The position numbers and the translations under genes were made by a program. Positions 1 through 10,387 of a stretch of DNA of 64,000 nucleotides are shown here, piece after piece (position 1 is the first letter of the stretch; each line of letters opens with the position of its first letter). Origin of the DNA: Corythucha ciliata (lineage: Eukaryota > Arthropoda > Insecta > Hemiptera > Tingidae); the NCBI GenBank assembly GCA_038030265.1, contig CM075939.1, positions 15,729,253 to 15,793,252 on the forward strand, read 5' to 3'. Below the pieces are notes generated by a model. It searched no databases and was not told where the DNA came from. It saw only the letters and a list, made by a program, of their open reading frames with translations.

Positions 1-998
1 TATGAGTATAAATGACGTATGATTCATGTGTTGCTATGTTCAATATGTCATAAAAGATGCGAAGAGGCCATCGTTTAGGTTTTCGGTTGCACCCCATATT
101 GCTGCACAGTTGATCAAATGTGTCTACAGCTCCTTTCGTTAAATTTTAGTTCAATATTATTTCCGGTTTCTCGGGTTTTCTCGTTTACACTTTGTCATGG
201 TGCGTGGTTGAAATGAGTGTTACCAATTTGTTTTTCTTGGTAGGTTTGTACGAAACTGCGTTGATGTCTTCACCGAGTCCGCTGGCGCCTAAGCTCTTAA
301 GCGACTCTTACGCCATACCCTGAGAATCCATCAGCTGAGCACTTCACACGCAAACGACAAAAAACGTTTTTTTTGCAGCAAATTTCAAATTGTTTGACGT
401 TATGGCCATGTCTTATGTTAATCTGCAAATGAAATTTCATATAATACGTCTGATAGAAAATTCAATCAGCTTTCAGATCGTTTTTTATAGAAAAAAATTG
501 GACTACTACTTTGCGAGCTACTGGCAAAAATGTGCAGAAAAACGTGGTTTTTGGGCCGCCTTTTTCCACTTTTTTTGTCGCATAACTGATGCCACTGATT
601 TTTCCTGTAGGTTTAAAGGCTTTTCACTTAAGTAAAATTCAATTCTGAACCACTACGATTTCATGACATTTTCCGATTGGAACAGCCATTTTAAGTTGAT
701 GCTGCCTTAGAAATTTTTATTAATTTTACCAAAAGTGGCTAAAAATTACGATTTACAAAAAATCTATACCGGTGAAACCGGGTCAATTTTGACAAAAGAA
801 AGAACGATTCGACGCAGAATTAAATGCTTTTCAAGAAATGAGAGGATAACATTTCTCGTAGAACGCGTCATTAAGGAGTTATAAGCAAAAAACTGAATGA
901 AAAAAGTGCCAAAAATGAGCAGTTTTCGCCATTTTCTCAAAAACCTCCAACTTGTAGCCACCCACACATACGTACATCACCAATTCGAAAGCCAATCT
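1..998. other. unique AT-rich intergenic DNA
   Basis: I see no coding signature, RNA gene or recognisable repeat here. The open frames are short and carry no family motifs. The stretch ends at the 8-bp target duplication of the hAT-like element. Confidence 0.6.
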
Positions 999-1072
999 GT
1001 TCATAACAGGGGCGGATACACAGATTTAACCGGCCCGGGGTACTGGAAAAATATCGGCCCAATAGACATATA

Positions 1073-1569
1073 CAGGTGTAAAAAAAACGACTGGACAGAA
1101 AAAACCCAGTGAAGGGCCATCTCATTTCTGATCGAAATGACCATTTGCACTTTTCCGAAATTCCGCTTTGTTTCCGAGATATCCGCCATTTTTTTTTATC
1201 AGAAACAGCTTGTTGCGCACGCAATAATTTTTGCAATAGCAAAAATGATGAGCCCACGGAAATTTGATTTTCTGACTATATCACCAATACTTCCGGAATT
1301 ATGTTTCCTTGCTAATAAGCTCAAAAACGTAGTGGATGTCGTCTGATCTGTATAAAAATAGGTTCTTTAAATAGAAAATTTTGTGCTCTTTCCAATGGGC
1401 TCATCATTTTTACTATTGCAACAATTATAGCGTGTGCGACAAGCTATTTCTGGGGAAAAAGAAAACAAAAACAAAAAAAAAAACGGTAGATATCTCGGAA
1501 ACAAAGCGGAATTTCGGAAAAGTGCAAAATCGTGGTTTTTCTCTGTCCAGTCGCTTTTTGTACACCCTG
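1073..1569. mobile_element. nested foldback element with long inverted repeats
   Basis: The left arm (about 1073-1257) and right arm (about 1393-1569) are diverged reverse complements. Both contain the words CGACTGGACAGA, CCGAAATTCCGCTTTG, TTTCCGAGATAT and AATGATGAGCCCA in mirror order. The outer ends read CAGGTGTA and TACACCCTG. About 135 bp of AT-rich sequence separates the arms. The immediate flanks (ATATA and AATA) do not give a clean target duplication. It lies wholly inside the hAT-like element, so it either inserted there or was captured. No protein is encoded; frames crossing it are artefacts of the inverted structure. Confidence 0.75.
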
Positions 1570-1635
1570 AATACAGAGTGATTCAGGAGGAAAGTGACAA
1601 AATTGCCCTGGTGATTGTGGTGATAGGCGAAGTCT

Positions 1636-2615
1636 CCATTTTAGCCGCAAATTCGCGATTTTTCTCAATTTTTGCCGTGAGTTAGCGATTTTTCTCAATT
1701 TTTTACCATAAATTAGCGCTTTTTTCTAGTTGGCTGCAAAGTTGCCTCCGGAAGCCTTGGCTTGCCATTTTCTCAATTTTTTGTGAATTAGCAAATTTTC
1801 TCAATTTAACCACCAATTAGCAATTTATCGTGATTATAACCACTCATTAGCGTTTTTCCTCATTTTGGCCGGTAAAATTATAGATTTTTGTATATTTCAC
1901 CCATGAATTGGAGTTTTTCCCCAATTTTCGTCGCGAATTACGTGACGCTTTTGGCTTTTGGCTGTGGATTCAGCGATTTTTTCACTTTCTGGCACAAAGC
2001 TACCTTCAGAAGCCGCGAATTTGACGTTTTGTCCATTCAAATCGCCAATTAGCGTTTTCCCCCATTTCAGCGCTTCTCAATTGTATCGGTGAATAAGCCC
2101 CGGATTAACGATTTTTCGCCATTCGGATTAGTAAAAACGCTGACTCGGGGCTAAAATTCAGCAAAAGGCAATAATCGGTTGCTTCTGAAGACAACTTCGT
2201 GCCTAAACCTGAAAAAACGCGCTAGTCCATAGCTACAAGTTGAAAACAAAATTGTATATGCGGGACAAAAATAGTTCGTACACCGCTAATTTGCGGCCAA
2301 TTTGAGGAAAATCGCTAAATAATCAGCGCGGCTGAATTGAACGAAAACGCTATACTTGCAGCCCAAAGTGCTAGTTCACTGCTGAAAAGGTTAAAAAAAG
2401 CTAATTTGCTGCAAAAATCGAGGAAAACTTCAATTCATGGCAAACATTGAGAAAAATCGCTAACACGGGATAAAAACGCTACTTCACAGCTAAAATTGAG
2501 GAAAATCACCTATTCGCGGACAAATTGTAGAGGAAAAGCTTTGAAATTCACGGCTAAAATTGAAAAAAAAACTTCAATTTATGGCTATTTTATAGTTTTG
2601 AAATCAAAAGCGCTT
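1636..2615. repeat. F1 minisatellite array, palindromic, ~30-bp monomers
   Basis: Degenerate tandem monomers alternate CTCAATTTTAGCC-like and GCGAATTAGCG-like words with a spacing near 30 bp. From 1636 to about 2130 they read in the plus orientation. From about 2135 to 2615 the reverse complement is seen (GGCTAAAATTGAG, CGCTAATT). A variant monomer carrying AAAGTTGCCTCCGGAA occurs at about 1740 and recurs in diverged form at about 1995, and inverted near 2190. The same block, with the same orientation switch, occurs again at about 15700-17335. Confidence 0.85.
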
Positions 2616-2844
2616 CTTTGCTCATTTTTTTTCGCCCACGTTCCCCCCCCCCCCCCATAATTTTGCTAGACGCGCGTAGTTACCAGTTTTCTCAGGAGGG
2701 CTGGGATCCGTCAAAGATTTGGGGGCGGGAGCAGGCATCGGCCCTCCGGCCCTTCGGGCTCGGCCCGATCGCCCACCCCCTGTATCCGCCCCTGGTTCAT
2801 ACTGTCAGCGAGTGCAATTTACAGCAAGCTCTCTCATTGAAGAA

Positions 2845-3054
2845 CAAGACCGGTCGTCCACTGGAAGCGTTTTCGAGCGGCGCGACAACGAGCGTACATC
2901 TAAAAGGCTTGAAATGCACTTTAGCTAAGCCTGCAGAGGACGGTGTCACATTCAATTCAATGGTTTGGAATGTACGCTCGTTGTACCGCGTTATTGTAGC
3001 GCCGCTCGAAAACGCTGGACGAGTTGACGACGGTCGAGTGGACGACCGTTCTAA
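2845..3054. mobile_element. MITE-A copy 1 (Harbinger-like)
   Basis: A 204-bp element (2848-3051) has inverted ends containing GGTCGTCCACT, and subterminal inverted words GCGTTTTCGAGCGGCGC and ACAACGAGCGTACA. It is flanked by CAA on the left and TAA on the right, a degraded 3-bp duplication. There is no coding capacity. The second copy at 3162-3343 has the same internal sequence (CTAAGCCTGCA, GTGTCACATTCAATT). A TAA duplication and GG-initial ends suggest PIF/Harbinger, but the assignment rests on ends only. Confidence 0.7.
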
Positions 3055-3158
3055 GGGAAATGGGTACAAATAAAGAACGCTTGCTGCGACGATGACACTC
3101 TATACTCCTCCCTCTATCACGATCAGGATTTGTGCTCGATATTATTCTAGCTCTGATG

Positions 3159-3346
3159 TAAGGCCGGTTGTCCACTGGAAGCGTTTCCGAGCGGCGCTGC
3201 AACGAGCATACATACAAAACGACTTAAATTGAATTCAGTGCAGCTAAGCCTGCAATGGACGATGTCACATTCAATTTGAGTCTTTGGAATGTATGCTCGT
3301 TGTCGCGGTTTTGCTCGAAAACGCTTCCAGTGGACGACAGACCTAA
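3159..3346. mobile_element. MITE-A copy 2 (Harbinger-like), intact TAA duplication
   Basis: A 182-bp element (3162-3343) starts GGCCGGTTGTCCACTGGAAG and ends with the diverged reverse complement (CTTCCAGTGGACGACAGACC). It is flanked on both sides by TAA (3159-3161, 3344-3346). The inner arms share ACGAGCATACAT in inverted orientation. It is a close relative of the element 110 bp upstream. Non-coding. Confidence 0.78.
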
Positions 3347-3357
3347 AGTGCTTAAGA

Positions 3358-3399
3358 AACCCCCCCTCCCCCAAGCAAAAAACTCTAAATCCGTCCCTG
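3358..3399 (-). repeat. isolated hAT-type terminus
   Basis: On the minus strand this reads CAGGGACGGATTTAGAG followed by a G-rich stretch ending GGGGGAGGGG. It has the same shape as other CAG(T/G)G(A/C)CGGAT termini in the window. I found no partner end or target duplication, so it is probably the remnant of a truncated element. Confidence 0.5.
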
Positions 3400-3413
3400 T
3401 TGCCGTATGTACC

Positions 3414-3533
3414 CCCGTAAACGCAAAAGTGAATTTTTGTGTCCGCATTGCTAGGGTAGTAAACATTTCGTTGGTTGAAATGTGAATAGCGTTAACGTTA
3501 GCGTTAGCGGAGCTGTTTGCAAAATCTCTCTGT
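3414..3533. mobile_element. MITE-B, left-truncated copy
   Basis: About 120 bp match the complete MITE-B at 32515-32656, from CCCGTAAACGC through GTTAACGTTAGCGTTAGCGG to the right end GCAAAATCTCTCTGT. The left terminal repeat has been lost or is unrecognisable. Non-coding. Confidence 0.75.
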
Positions 3534-4672
3534 TATTCCGAGAGAAATTGTTTATTTTCAAGCCCCAAAAGTTACTCCAATTTTTTATGTCCTGCCCTCC
3601 AATGTTCACAGGCAGACGCGGTATTTCTAAGCTAGGTTTCCGTGGTAGGGAGAAAGGATATATTTTTCCAAAATTTCTCCGTTTTTTCTTGGTTTTTTCA
3701 TAGAAACATACGGTTTTTATACTTTTTGACATCACGACAAACGAACATTCCTAAAAATCTTTAAAATTTCATGACAGGACAGAAAAGTCTCCGTGTGTAC
3801 ACGGCTTAAGGGTGGTGCGCCCCCCCCCCCCTAAATGTCTTAGATCACATGGTTTTCTGTACGCCAGATTAGCACATACTACCAAAACAATGGAACAGAC
3901 CTTACATTATTCTGACCCCTTTAAATAAAATACCTACCCCTTTATACTGCTGTAGGTACTTTTTACCCAACGTTGTAACTTTTGAAAACTAATTTGTGAG
4001 TTGAGACCATGGGGCCAACGAGCGAAATAAATTGAGCCTCCCCCCCCCCCAACACTCTTCCAACAGTGGGACCCAATGTTATCCCGACCCGAAGGCCGGT
4101 TTGATGGCCAAGTTGGTTTGATAAAAAAATTAAAAAAAAAAAGTTGTTTTGATGGCATCGTAAATTACATCGACGAATAGAGGAACGGTTCGAGTTCATC
4201 CATCGTTGAAATAAGGTACAATGTGATGCCAATAGCACTGCTAGCATCGATGGGTCCATTGATGAATTTAGGAACACCCCCAAAAGGCAAGATCCGCACA
4301 ATTTTGGGTTTGAAACTAAATCAGAAAAAAATTTTTTTTTTTTTTTTAATGAGTTAAATCAGCGATTTCCTTATTTCAATGCACCGACCCATCAAAATGG
4401 GTTGTTTGACTGTGCCAACCCCACGAAATTGAAGATTTATAGAACATTACATCCTTATACATAATATTTAATGTAAAATTCGAGCAAAGTCAACTGGCGT
4501 TATCACAAGCCTATAAGGTTCCTTATGAAACCATTAAAAATTGAAATATTCCAAATACTTTGCAAGTAAAACGGTGAGGGGTAAATGAGCAGGGAGCAGT
4601 GTGTACTCTGTACTTAATGAAAAAAATGCAATGTGTACTCATGTATTGCAATTCCACGGGCATGACTAAGAT
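3534..4672. other. unique intergenic DNA with homopolymer tracts
   Basis: No coding signature is seen. Poly-C tracts lie near 3820-3831 and 4041-4050, and a T/A-rich tract near 4329-4350. Frames in this stretch are short and without family motifs. Confidence 0.6.
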
Positions 4673-4744
4673 GGGGATGTAACTCAGTGGTAGAGTGTCT
4701 GCTTCGCATGCTGAAAGTCCTGGGTTCAAATCCCAGCATCTCCA
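4673..4744 (+). tRNA. tRNA-Ala (anticodon CGC)
   Basis: A 72-nt cloverleaf can be folded. The acceptor stem is GGGGATG with CATCTCC (one G-U pair), followed by discriminator A. The D stem is ACTC with GAGT. The anticodon stem is TCTGC with GCTGA, which has one T-T mismatch (29-41), and the loop TTCGCAT gives anticodon CGC, read as alanine. The T arm is CTGGG, loop TTCAAAT, CCCAG. The A-box (TAACTCAGTGG) and B-box (GGTTCAAATCC) internal promoters are present, and a T-run at 4750-4758 would end Pol III transcription. There is no encoded CCA and no intron. The stem mismatch leaves open that it is a decaying copy. It stands alone, with no neighbouring gene cluster. Confidence 0.85.
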
Positions 4745-4749
4745 ATAGA

Positions 4750-4758
4750 TTTTTTTTT
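4750..4758 (+). terminator. Pol III terminator of the tRNA-Ala gene
   Basis: A run of nine T residues begins 6 bp after the discriminator base of the tRNA gene, the usual place and form for RNA polymerase III termination. Confidence 0.75.
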
Positions 4759-6066
4759 CTCACCGGACACGCCAAAGTTTTCGAAAAATTGTTTAAACAT
4801 TTATCTGAAGATAAATTTGCTGAAAATTGCACTTATTTATTGAAAAAATTCAGATTTTTGTAGTCTAGTATTCAGTAGTTACAGACTTTTAATGTAGTAT
4901 GTCATTAATGACAAAAGCTGATTCCTAAGTTTTTTGAGTGCTGCACACGGTTTTGACTTTCGAGAATAGGTCCTTTTAACAATATTCTGTGGAATCACAT
5001 TACAAACAACTGAATACGGGACCATAGAAGTGATCACTGTACTACAATATTTTGCGCACACTTCTAAAAAAAAAAAAAAAAGGCCGAGCTTTATACCTAT
5101 AAATATTGAATTTAGACTCTTTTTCTTTTTACAGTTATAATAACTTAATTATCTGGTCAATAAAGCTCCACTAGTTATCGTAGTAAAAAAAAAAAAAAAA
5201 TCAAGTATGAACATCTCTCCATAGAGGGTACCGCATGAATGGAACGAGCTGCAATTATCATATTGATAAAACTTAAAGCGGGTGGGAAAGACCACCCGTG
5301 GATTACACAATGATATAATGTATTCAGCGTGGAAGTTATATTTTTCGTATACCCAGCGGCTCCTTTCTGTTTTCGAAATTCGGTTTAACCCTTTTTGTAG
5401 TGAGTAGGCTCTGTATATCTCGGCCTATAACACACTTACAGCCTCCTTTTGTTTGTATAAAACATGATCAACGGTTAAGTTTGTGGCGATGCTTGCCTAA
5501 CTCAATCAGGGCGATCCCTATCTATCAAGAGCTTTGACCTGATTTGCGGAGCGGTAGAGAAATCACAAGAAAGATATTTTTATTAGTTTATTATCAACCT
5601 TGAGCGTATATACATTGATCGATTCGTAACAGCAAATCGCTTAAAGGCTTTTTCGTGAAATCAATAAAATAATCGAAACCATTGCACACAAACACACACA
5701 CACAAACCTTTCCTCGGCGCATGATGCTTAGGCAAAAAAAGAATCAGGCAATGCTCCTGGCAAAGCTAACTGTAACAGATCTGTTCCCTCCATTGTCTTA
5801 TACGCGTATTTGGAATCCGTTAGGACTCGGGTCTCTTTCTCTTTGGGCTTCTCAAGTCCCCCAAAGAGACAACTTTTCTTAACTCGCGAGGAGAGAGGCT
5901 TTGGGGAGGAAGAATTATGAACAGCCTTCCGGGACAAGGTGTCTTATTAAGTCTATTTTCTCGGTGGCATTGTCTCCTCTTTCACATCTGATAAATGGTG
6001 TGGGATGCCGAAGGGGAAGAGAGAGTCAAAAGAAAGAAAGAATGGCAGTGAAAAATGGGTGGGGGT

Positions 6067-6091
6067 AGGAGGAGGAGGAGGAGGAGGAGGA
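6067..6091 (+). repeat. AGG microsatellite
   Basis: About eight uninterrupted GGA/AGG triplets, followed by an AAGA-rich tract. Confidence 0.85.
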
Positions 6092-8400
6092 GTAAGAAGA
6101 AAAAAAGACACCACATCCTAACGTGCGAACTAGGATTAGGCTTCTTGCATCTCGTAAATTGAGAATGGAAAGAACTCAAAAAGAGAGGCTGTTTAAATTG
6201 AGAATATGGGGGGGGGGGAGTGGTTCATCTTTTACGCGTATATAAATATCCCTGGTAGAATCTTCCACAAAATGTTGAAACGAAGCAAAATTAGGGGAGT
6301 TCTGCATCGTTTCAAGATCTATCTGCCCCCCACCCTCCCCACTTTTTTTTGCAAACCCAAATTAATTGGCTCAATAAATTATGTTACGGGCTGTTAACAG
6401 TGACTTACTCGAGAAGAAATTAAGAGGAGGGAGCTTTCTCAGGTCTCTCATCCGACACTCCCAAAAAACTGCAATAGGATAGGCTTCTTTTGAAACAAAA
6501 ATATTTTAATTTAGAGCAGCAAGATATTATATACATAAAGTTACATATTTTACGCAACTATAACGGTACAGTGGGCGATTTTTTTTTCACTTCTTAAAAA
6601 GGGTATCTTATTTGAGACATGTATAATCATTGTAACCAAATACAATTATTATCAAACGTATTTTATGATCAGGAAGCTTATTTTTCACTATAAATTATAC
6701 AGTATTTATAGTTTTGAAAACTCATAAACTGAAGCCAGTACTCCCCTATACTTATGCTTCGTGAATTACGTCTAAATAAAATCTGACAAATCATGGATTT
6801 ATTGTCACCTTCTACCGTCCTTGAAAAGTTTCTATTCTTTATTTACTATTTATTAAACGGAGTCTGCTCCCAGGGCTTATTTTTCACCTCATTATTCCTA
6901 TAGCCCACCTACTCTTATGCAAAGAAAAAAAAAAAAGTGGTGGAATTTGTTGCGGCGCGATGTTGACGGTTTTATGCTTTGGAGGATTGGCAATACGAAG
7001 AGTTTGCTATTCAACAAAAGAGTTTGAAGTAGGTAAATAAATATGCACGGGGAGAGTTGTGTGTGAGTGAGAGAAGAAATAAAACTACAGCAAGGATACG
7101 CCTCGCTGGCGCCCGATATTCCCCCGATGGTTTTTCAGTTGTGCAATACGAACCCTAGAAGAACAAGAATCCGCTAATGAGAGAACATGTACCCTCTTTT
7201 TTGTTCGATTCCGTTTCTTTTCTTTTTTTTTCAAAGGTTACAACTAAATAAAATACGTTGGCGGGCGTGCATAGCGCGAGCTTCTTATTGGGGGAGTCGA
7301 GAGGTATAGATCTTCCGCGTGGTTATTCTCAGTGAGAGGACGTAAAATTTTAAGGACCCTCTCCCCCAGTTTATAAATCTCAAATTTCAATAAGATAAAA
7401 AGCGCGTAAATGCTTGCCTCAAATATGCCATAGCTTCACGCTTTAAGAAGAATTAACAGCGGTGATATAATATATATATTTTTTTTTTTAAATCGCACGG
7501 CCCACCTATAACGCTTTCTGTTTATTTCTGATATAGAAAATCCAACACCTCAAGCATTCTTTACGTAAAAAGCGAAAAAAAAGGAAAGCACGTGTTTTTT
7601 TTAAGGCTACAGCCAAGCTCCAGATGTCAGTCGTCAGGCTCTTCCATGCTTCCCCACCCCACCCATTTAGTGACAGTAATTGTATGTAAATTCTCCAGTC
7701 AGGAGCCTCTGGGCAGTATGAAACGGTTTGGTGGGGCAGGGTAGGATGAAAAAGATACAGATCGGATGAAACGGTTGACGGTTTTCAAGGGGAAAGGTAT
7801 AGTGCCGTGGACGAGTGTTGGTGGACTGGGGGTGGGGGTGAGGTAACAGCTTAGTGTCACGACTGTAAAAGAGCAACGGTGATTGGGGTTGAATGGATAT
7901 ATAGGGGAATCCACAAGTCGTATACTTCAGAGCGTTTGGTTCCAAAGTGTGAAGGAGGAAGAGGTGGGGATCTCTCACTTCTCAAATCGTTCGTAAATAC
8001 GTACGGCAGGCGGCGTAAAAAGGATTTTACCATGGTCAAATGTATTCTGGGAAAGAAATCTTTCAAAGTATCGTTTTCTTGTGGCTTATAGCCGGCAAAT
8101 AGCTCCTGAGTTCCTAAATCTTATTATTTGCGTTGTTCGATCGGACCATTTTCTTTGGGTAAATAGTGTCAAAATAAATTGCTACAAGTGTACACACCGA
8201 AAACATGAGAATACCAGATTTCTTAACACAATAACGCTGAAACCACCTGAGAATTACACCGAGGATATGTTCCGGACCACGGAGCAGTGCAGTATCTACC
8301 GTCGGCAATTGAGCCGAGTAGGGAGCCGATGGACCGTCCCTCACCGGGAACGGAGGTGCCACTGCACTACGATCCCCGCCCTCGACGCTTCACCTGCCGG

Positions 8401-8738
8401 GCTGATGAGACCAGGACCGAATAGCTCAGGTAGCTGAAGTTCTGAGGTCAAAACGAAGACTGGACTGCACCTTCCGTGCAATTTTCCGTAATTGTTTGGT
8501 GGGTCCTGCCCCCAACATATTTGTCGTCCTGTGTTGAACTCGGCCGTGGCGCTTAGCCACAACATCCCCGCAGTCCCCGTTTCGCCACACGGTTCTCATT
8601 AGTCCTGGTGAGCCGGGTCCTCCCTGACTCGGTTTTCTTCCTCGGCTCAATTGCCAGGCTGGTGAGACCAGGACCGAGTAGCTCAGGTAGCTGAAGGTCT
8701 GAGGTCGAAACTGGACAGCACCCATCGGTGCAATTTTC
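8401..8738. repeat. dispersed repeat in tandem, two units
   Basis: Two units of about 85 bp start 257 bp apart (8401-8485 and 8658-8738). Both read GAGACCAGGACCGA, then TAGCTCAGGTAGCTGAAG, then TCTGAGGTC, and end in GTGCAATTTTC. TAGCTCAGGTAG resembles a Pol III A-box and GGTCGAAAC weakly resembles a B-box, so a tRNA-derived origin is possible. The interval between units (about 8546-8640) matches the minus strand of 58368-58438. Antisense frames here (LPELLGPGL and LPELFGPGL) only reflect the duplication. Confidence 0.6.
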
Positions 8739-8859
8739 TGTTTCTGAGGGGAAGGCCATGGGGCTTTTTAGTGAACCAAATCTGTAGAACGGGACATTTT
8801 ATAGAGGCAGCCCCGTAAAATTGGGTTTCCGGCAAGTCAAAACCCAAATTTAGCCAGTT

Positions 8860-9310
8860 TTCACCTGAAAACTAAAAATTTCTTAATGACGAATTTCGAA
8901 ACTGACGATTTGATTACAAAACTCACGCTTTTACCCAAAAACTGACGAATTTACCCAAAAACTGACTGATTTTACCCACAAACCTCACGTTATACACAAA
9001 AAACTGGTGGTTTTTATCCCAAAATTGGAGATTTTACTCAAAATCAGACAATTTCTCATCGTAAATGGTAGTTTCCTCAAAATATGATGTTTTTTCTAAA
9101 ACGAACGATTTCACGCCAAAAATGACGGGCAATTGAACAATTTTTAGGGAAGATTTCGTTACAAAATTGGTGATTGCACCCCAAAACTATAAAGGCGGTG
9201 TTACCATAAAACTAAATATTTTACCACATAATTATAATTGGAGATTTTAGCACAAACATGGAGATTTTACGACAAATCTGATTTTAACACAATGGTAATT
9301 TTAGAATTTT
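8860..9310. repeat. F5 minisatellite array, ~20-bp monomers
   Basis: Successive monomers read AAACTGACGATTT, ACTCACGCTTTTACCC, AACTGACGAATTTACCC and AACTGACTGATTTTACCC. They are spaced near 20 bp and degrade toward the right (ATTGGAGATTTTACTC). No other clear F5 block occurs in the window. Confidence 0.75.
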
Positions 9311-10310
9311 TTTAGACATTGAAATCCTATAAATCAGTTTTCTAGAGCGTCAGACCTGTAGTGATGTGGTCTTGCATAGGAAAGGGCGGTCTTGGTCTCG
9401 GTCTTGGTCTTGCAGTGAAATCCTGGTTTTGGTCTTGTTCTTGCAAAAATGTACGAATTGTATGTGCATCGCGATTAAAATCGAGTGTTATTGGCGATTG
9501 TAGCTATCACTAGCGGCGCTAGTGTCGTGTGATAATGAAACCGGTACTCCCTACATATGTTAAATGATAACAAGTCTTGTGTTTTTTAAAAGTGTCTTTT
9601 CGTGGTCAAAGTCCGTAACATAATGGGAAAAAAGTAGTCAGTTGGCCTAAAGTGACGAGAACAGAAGAACATGGTCTCTGATACACTTATACTCGAACGT
9701 CAAGCAAGCCCCCAAGCCTTTCGGCGGTCGACTTTTTCCCAACACTGGGCTAATTGATAGCTCACACCGTTGAACCCTCAATTTTTGCGAAACAATGAAA
9801 TGGCAATGTTGTGTCTCGGTTACGATGGGAAGAGAAACCACAGCACACAGTTTTCTCTGGATTCACCCTTGAGTGACATCCCACAAGCGCCCTATCATTT
9901 CTTCATTGTACTCGCCAAATTACCGTTTCGTTTTAGTGCTCAGAGAACGGCACAGGTTCAGCAAAATGGTCGAAAACGTTTTTGAATTGGTGTTTTAGAG
10001 TTTTCCTGCTCCAACAAATAGCCGACAGTGAAAGTTTCTGAGCGGGTGTACTGCGCACCCGCATAACCGTCTTGTTTTCTTGATTCGGTGATGCCAATGG
10101 TACAATACCGAGACCTCCTCGTCACCATCGGATTATTTAGCCGTAGTTGCACAGTAAAAAAGTGTCACTCATCAACATTTTTGATACATGAACTTCAAGG
10201 TGATTACACTTTCTATAGGTGCCGCAGATCTTCGGCCATTACTGTCCTTCACGTACGTCACGAGCAGTCCCAACCGCCATTGCGCTGGACCCAGTACATT
10301 ATTAATTGTT

Positions 10311-10387
10311 ATTGGGTTGTGATTTTTGAGAATTCATAAACTTCAGTAATATTGGGTTGTGATTTTTGAGAATTCATAAACTTCAGT
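10311..10387 (+). repeat. perfect 40-bp tandem duplication
   Basis: The segment beginning ATTGGGTTGTGATTTTTGAG at 10311 is repeated at 10351 with no mismatch over 37 bp. It is unlike the degenerate arrays, so it is a recent event or an assembly artefact. Confidence 0.9.

Larger units (their letters stand above)
999..2802. mobile_element. non-autonomous hAT-like element with target duplications
   Basis: Perfect 14-bp terminal inverted repeats CAGGGGCGGATACA lie at 1007-1020 and, inverted, at 2781-2794. They are flanked by 8-bp direct repeats GTTCATAA (999-1006) and GTTCATAC (2795-2802), which match at 7 of 8 positions. An 8-bp duplication and a CAG-initial GC-rich terminus are the usual hallmarks of hAT transposons. 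The 1,788-bp element encodes no transposase. Its interior holds a nested foldback element (1073-1569), then an F1 minisatellite array that runs forward to about 2130 and reversed from there to about 2615, then a GC-rich right end rich in GGCC. It would depend on a hAT transposase supplied elsewhere. The ends and duplication are seen directly; the superfamily is inferred from them. Confidence 0.85.
4745..8390. other. unique AT-rich intergenic DNA
   Basis: No gene is recognised. It contains A-runs near 5067-5081 and 5185-5200, an AGG microsatellite at about 6067-6091 and a poly-G tract near 6208-6218. Short open frames on both strands have no family signature, and I see no splice-joined series of exons. 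Confidence 0.55.

Noticed and set aside
937..1698. Overlapping frames of 62-106 codons on both strands
   Set aside because: They run across the inverted arms of the foldback element and the F1 array, which explains near-mirror translations such as the shared RYLGNKAEF / DISETKRNFGKVQ segments.
4614..4832. Minus-strand frame containing LGFEPRTFSMRSR
   Set aside because: This is the antisense translation of the tRNA-Ala gene, a common false protein.
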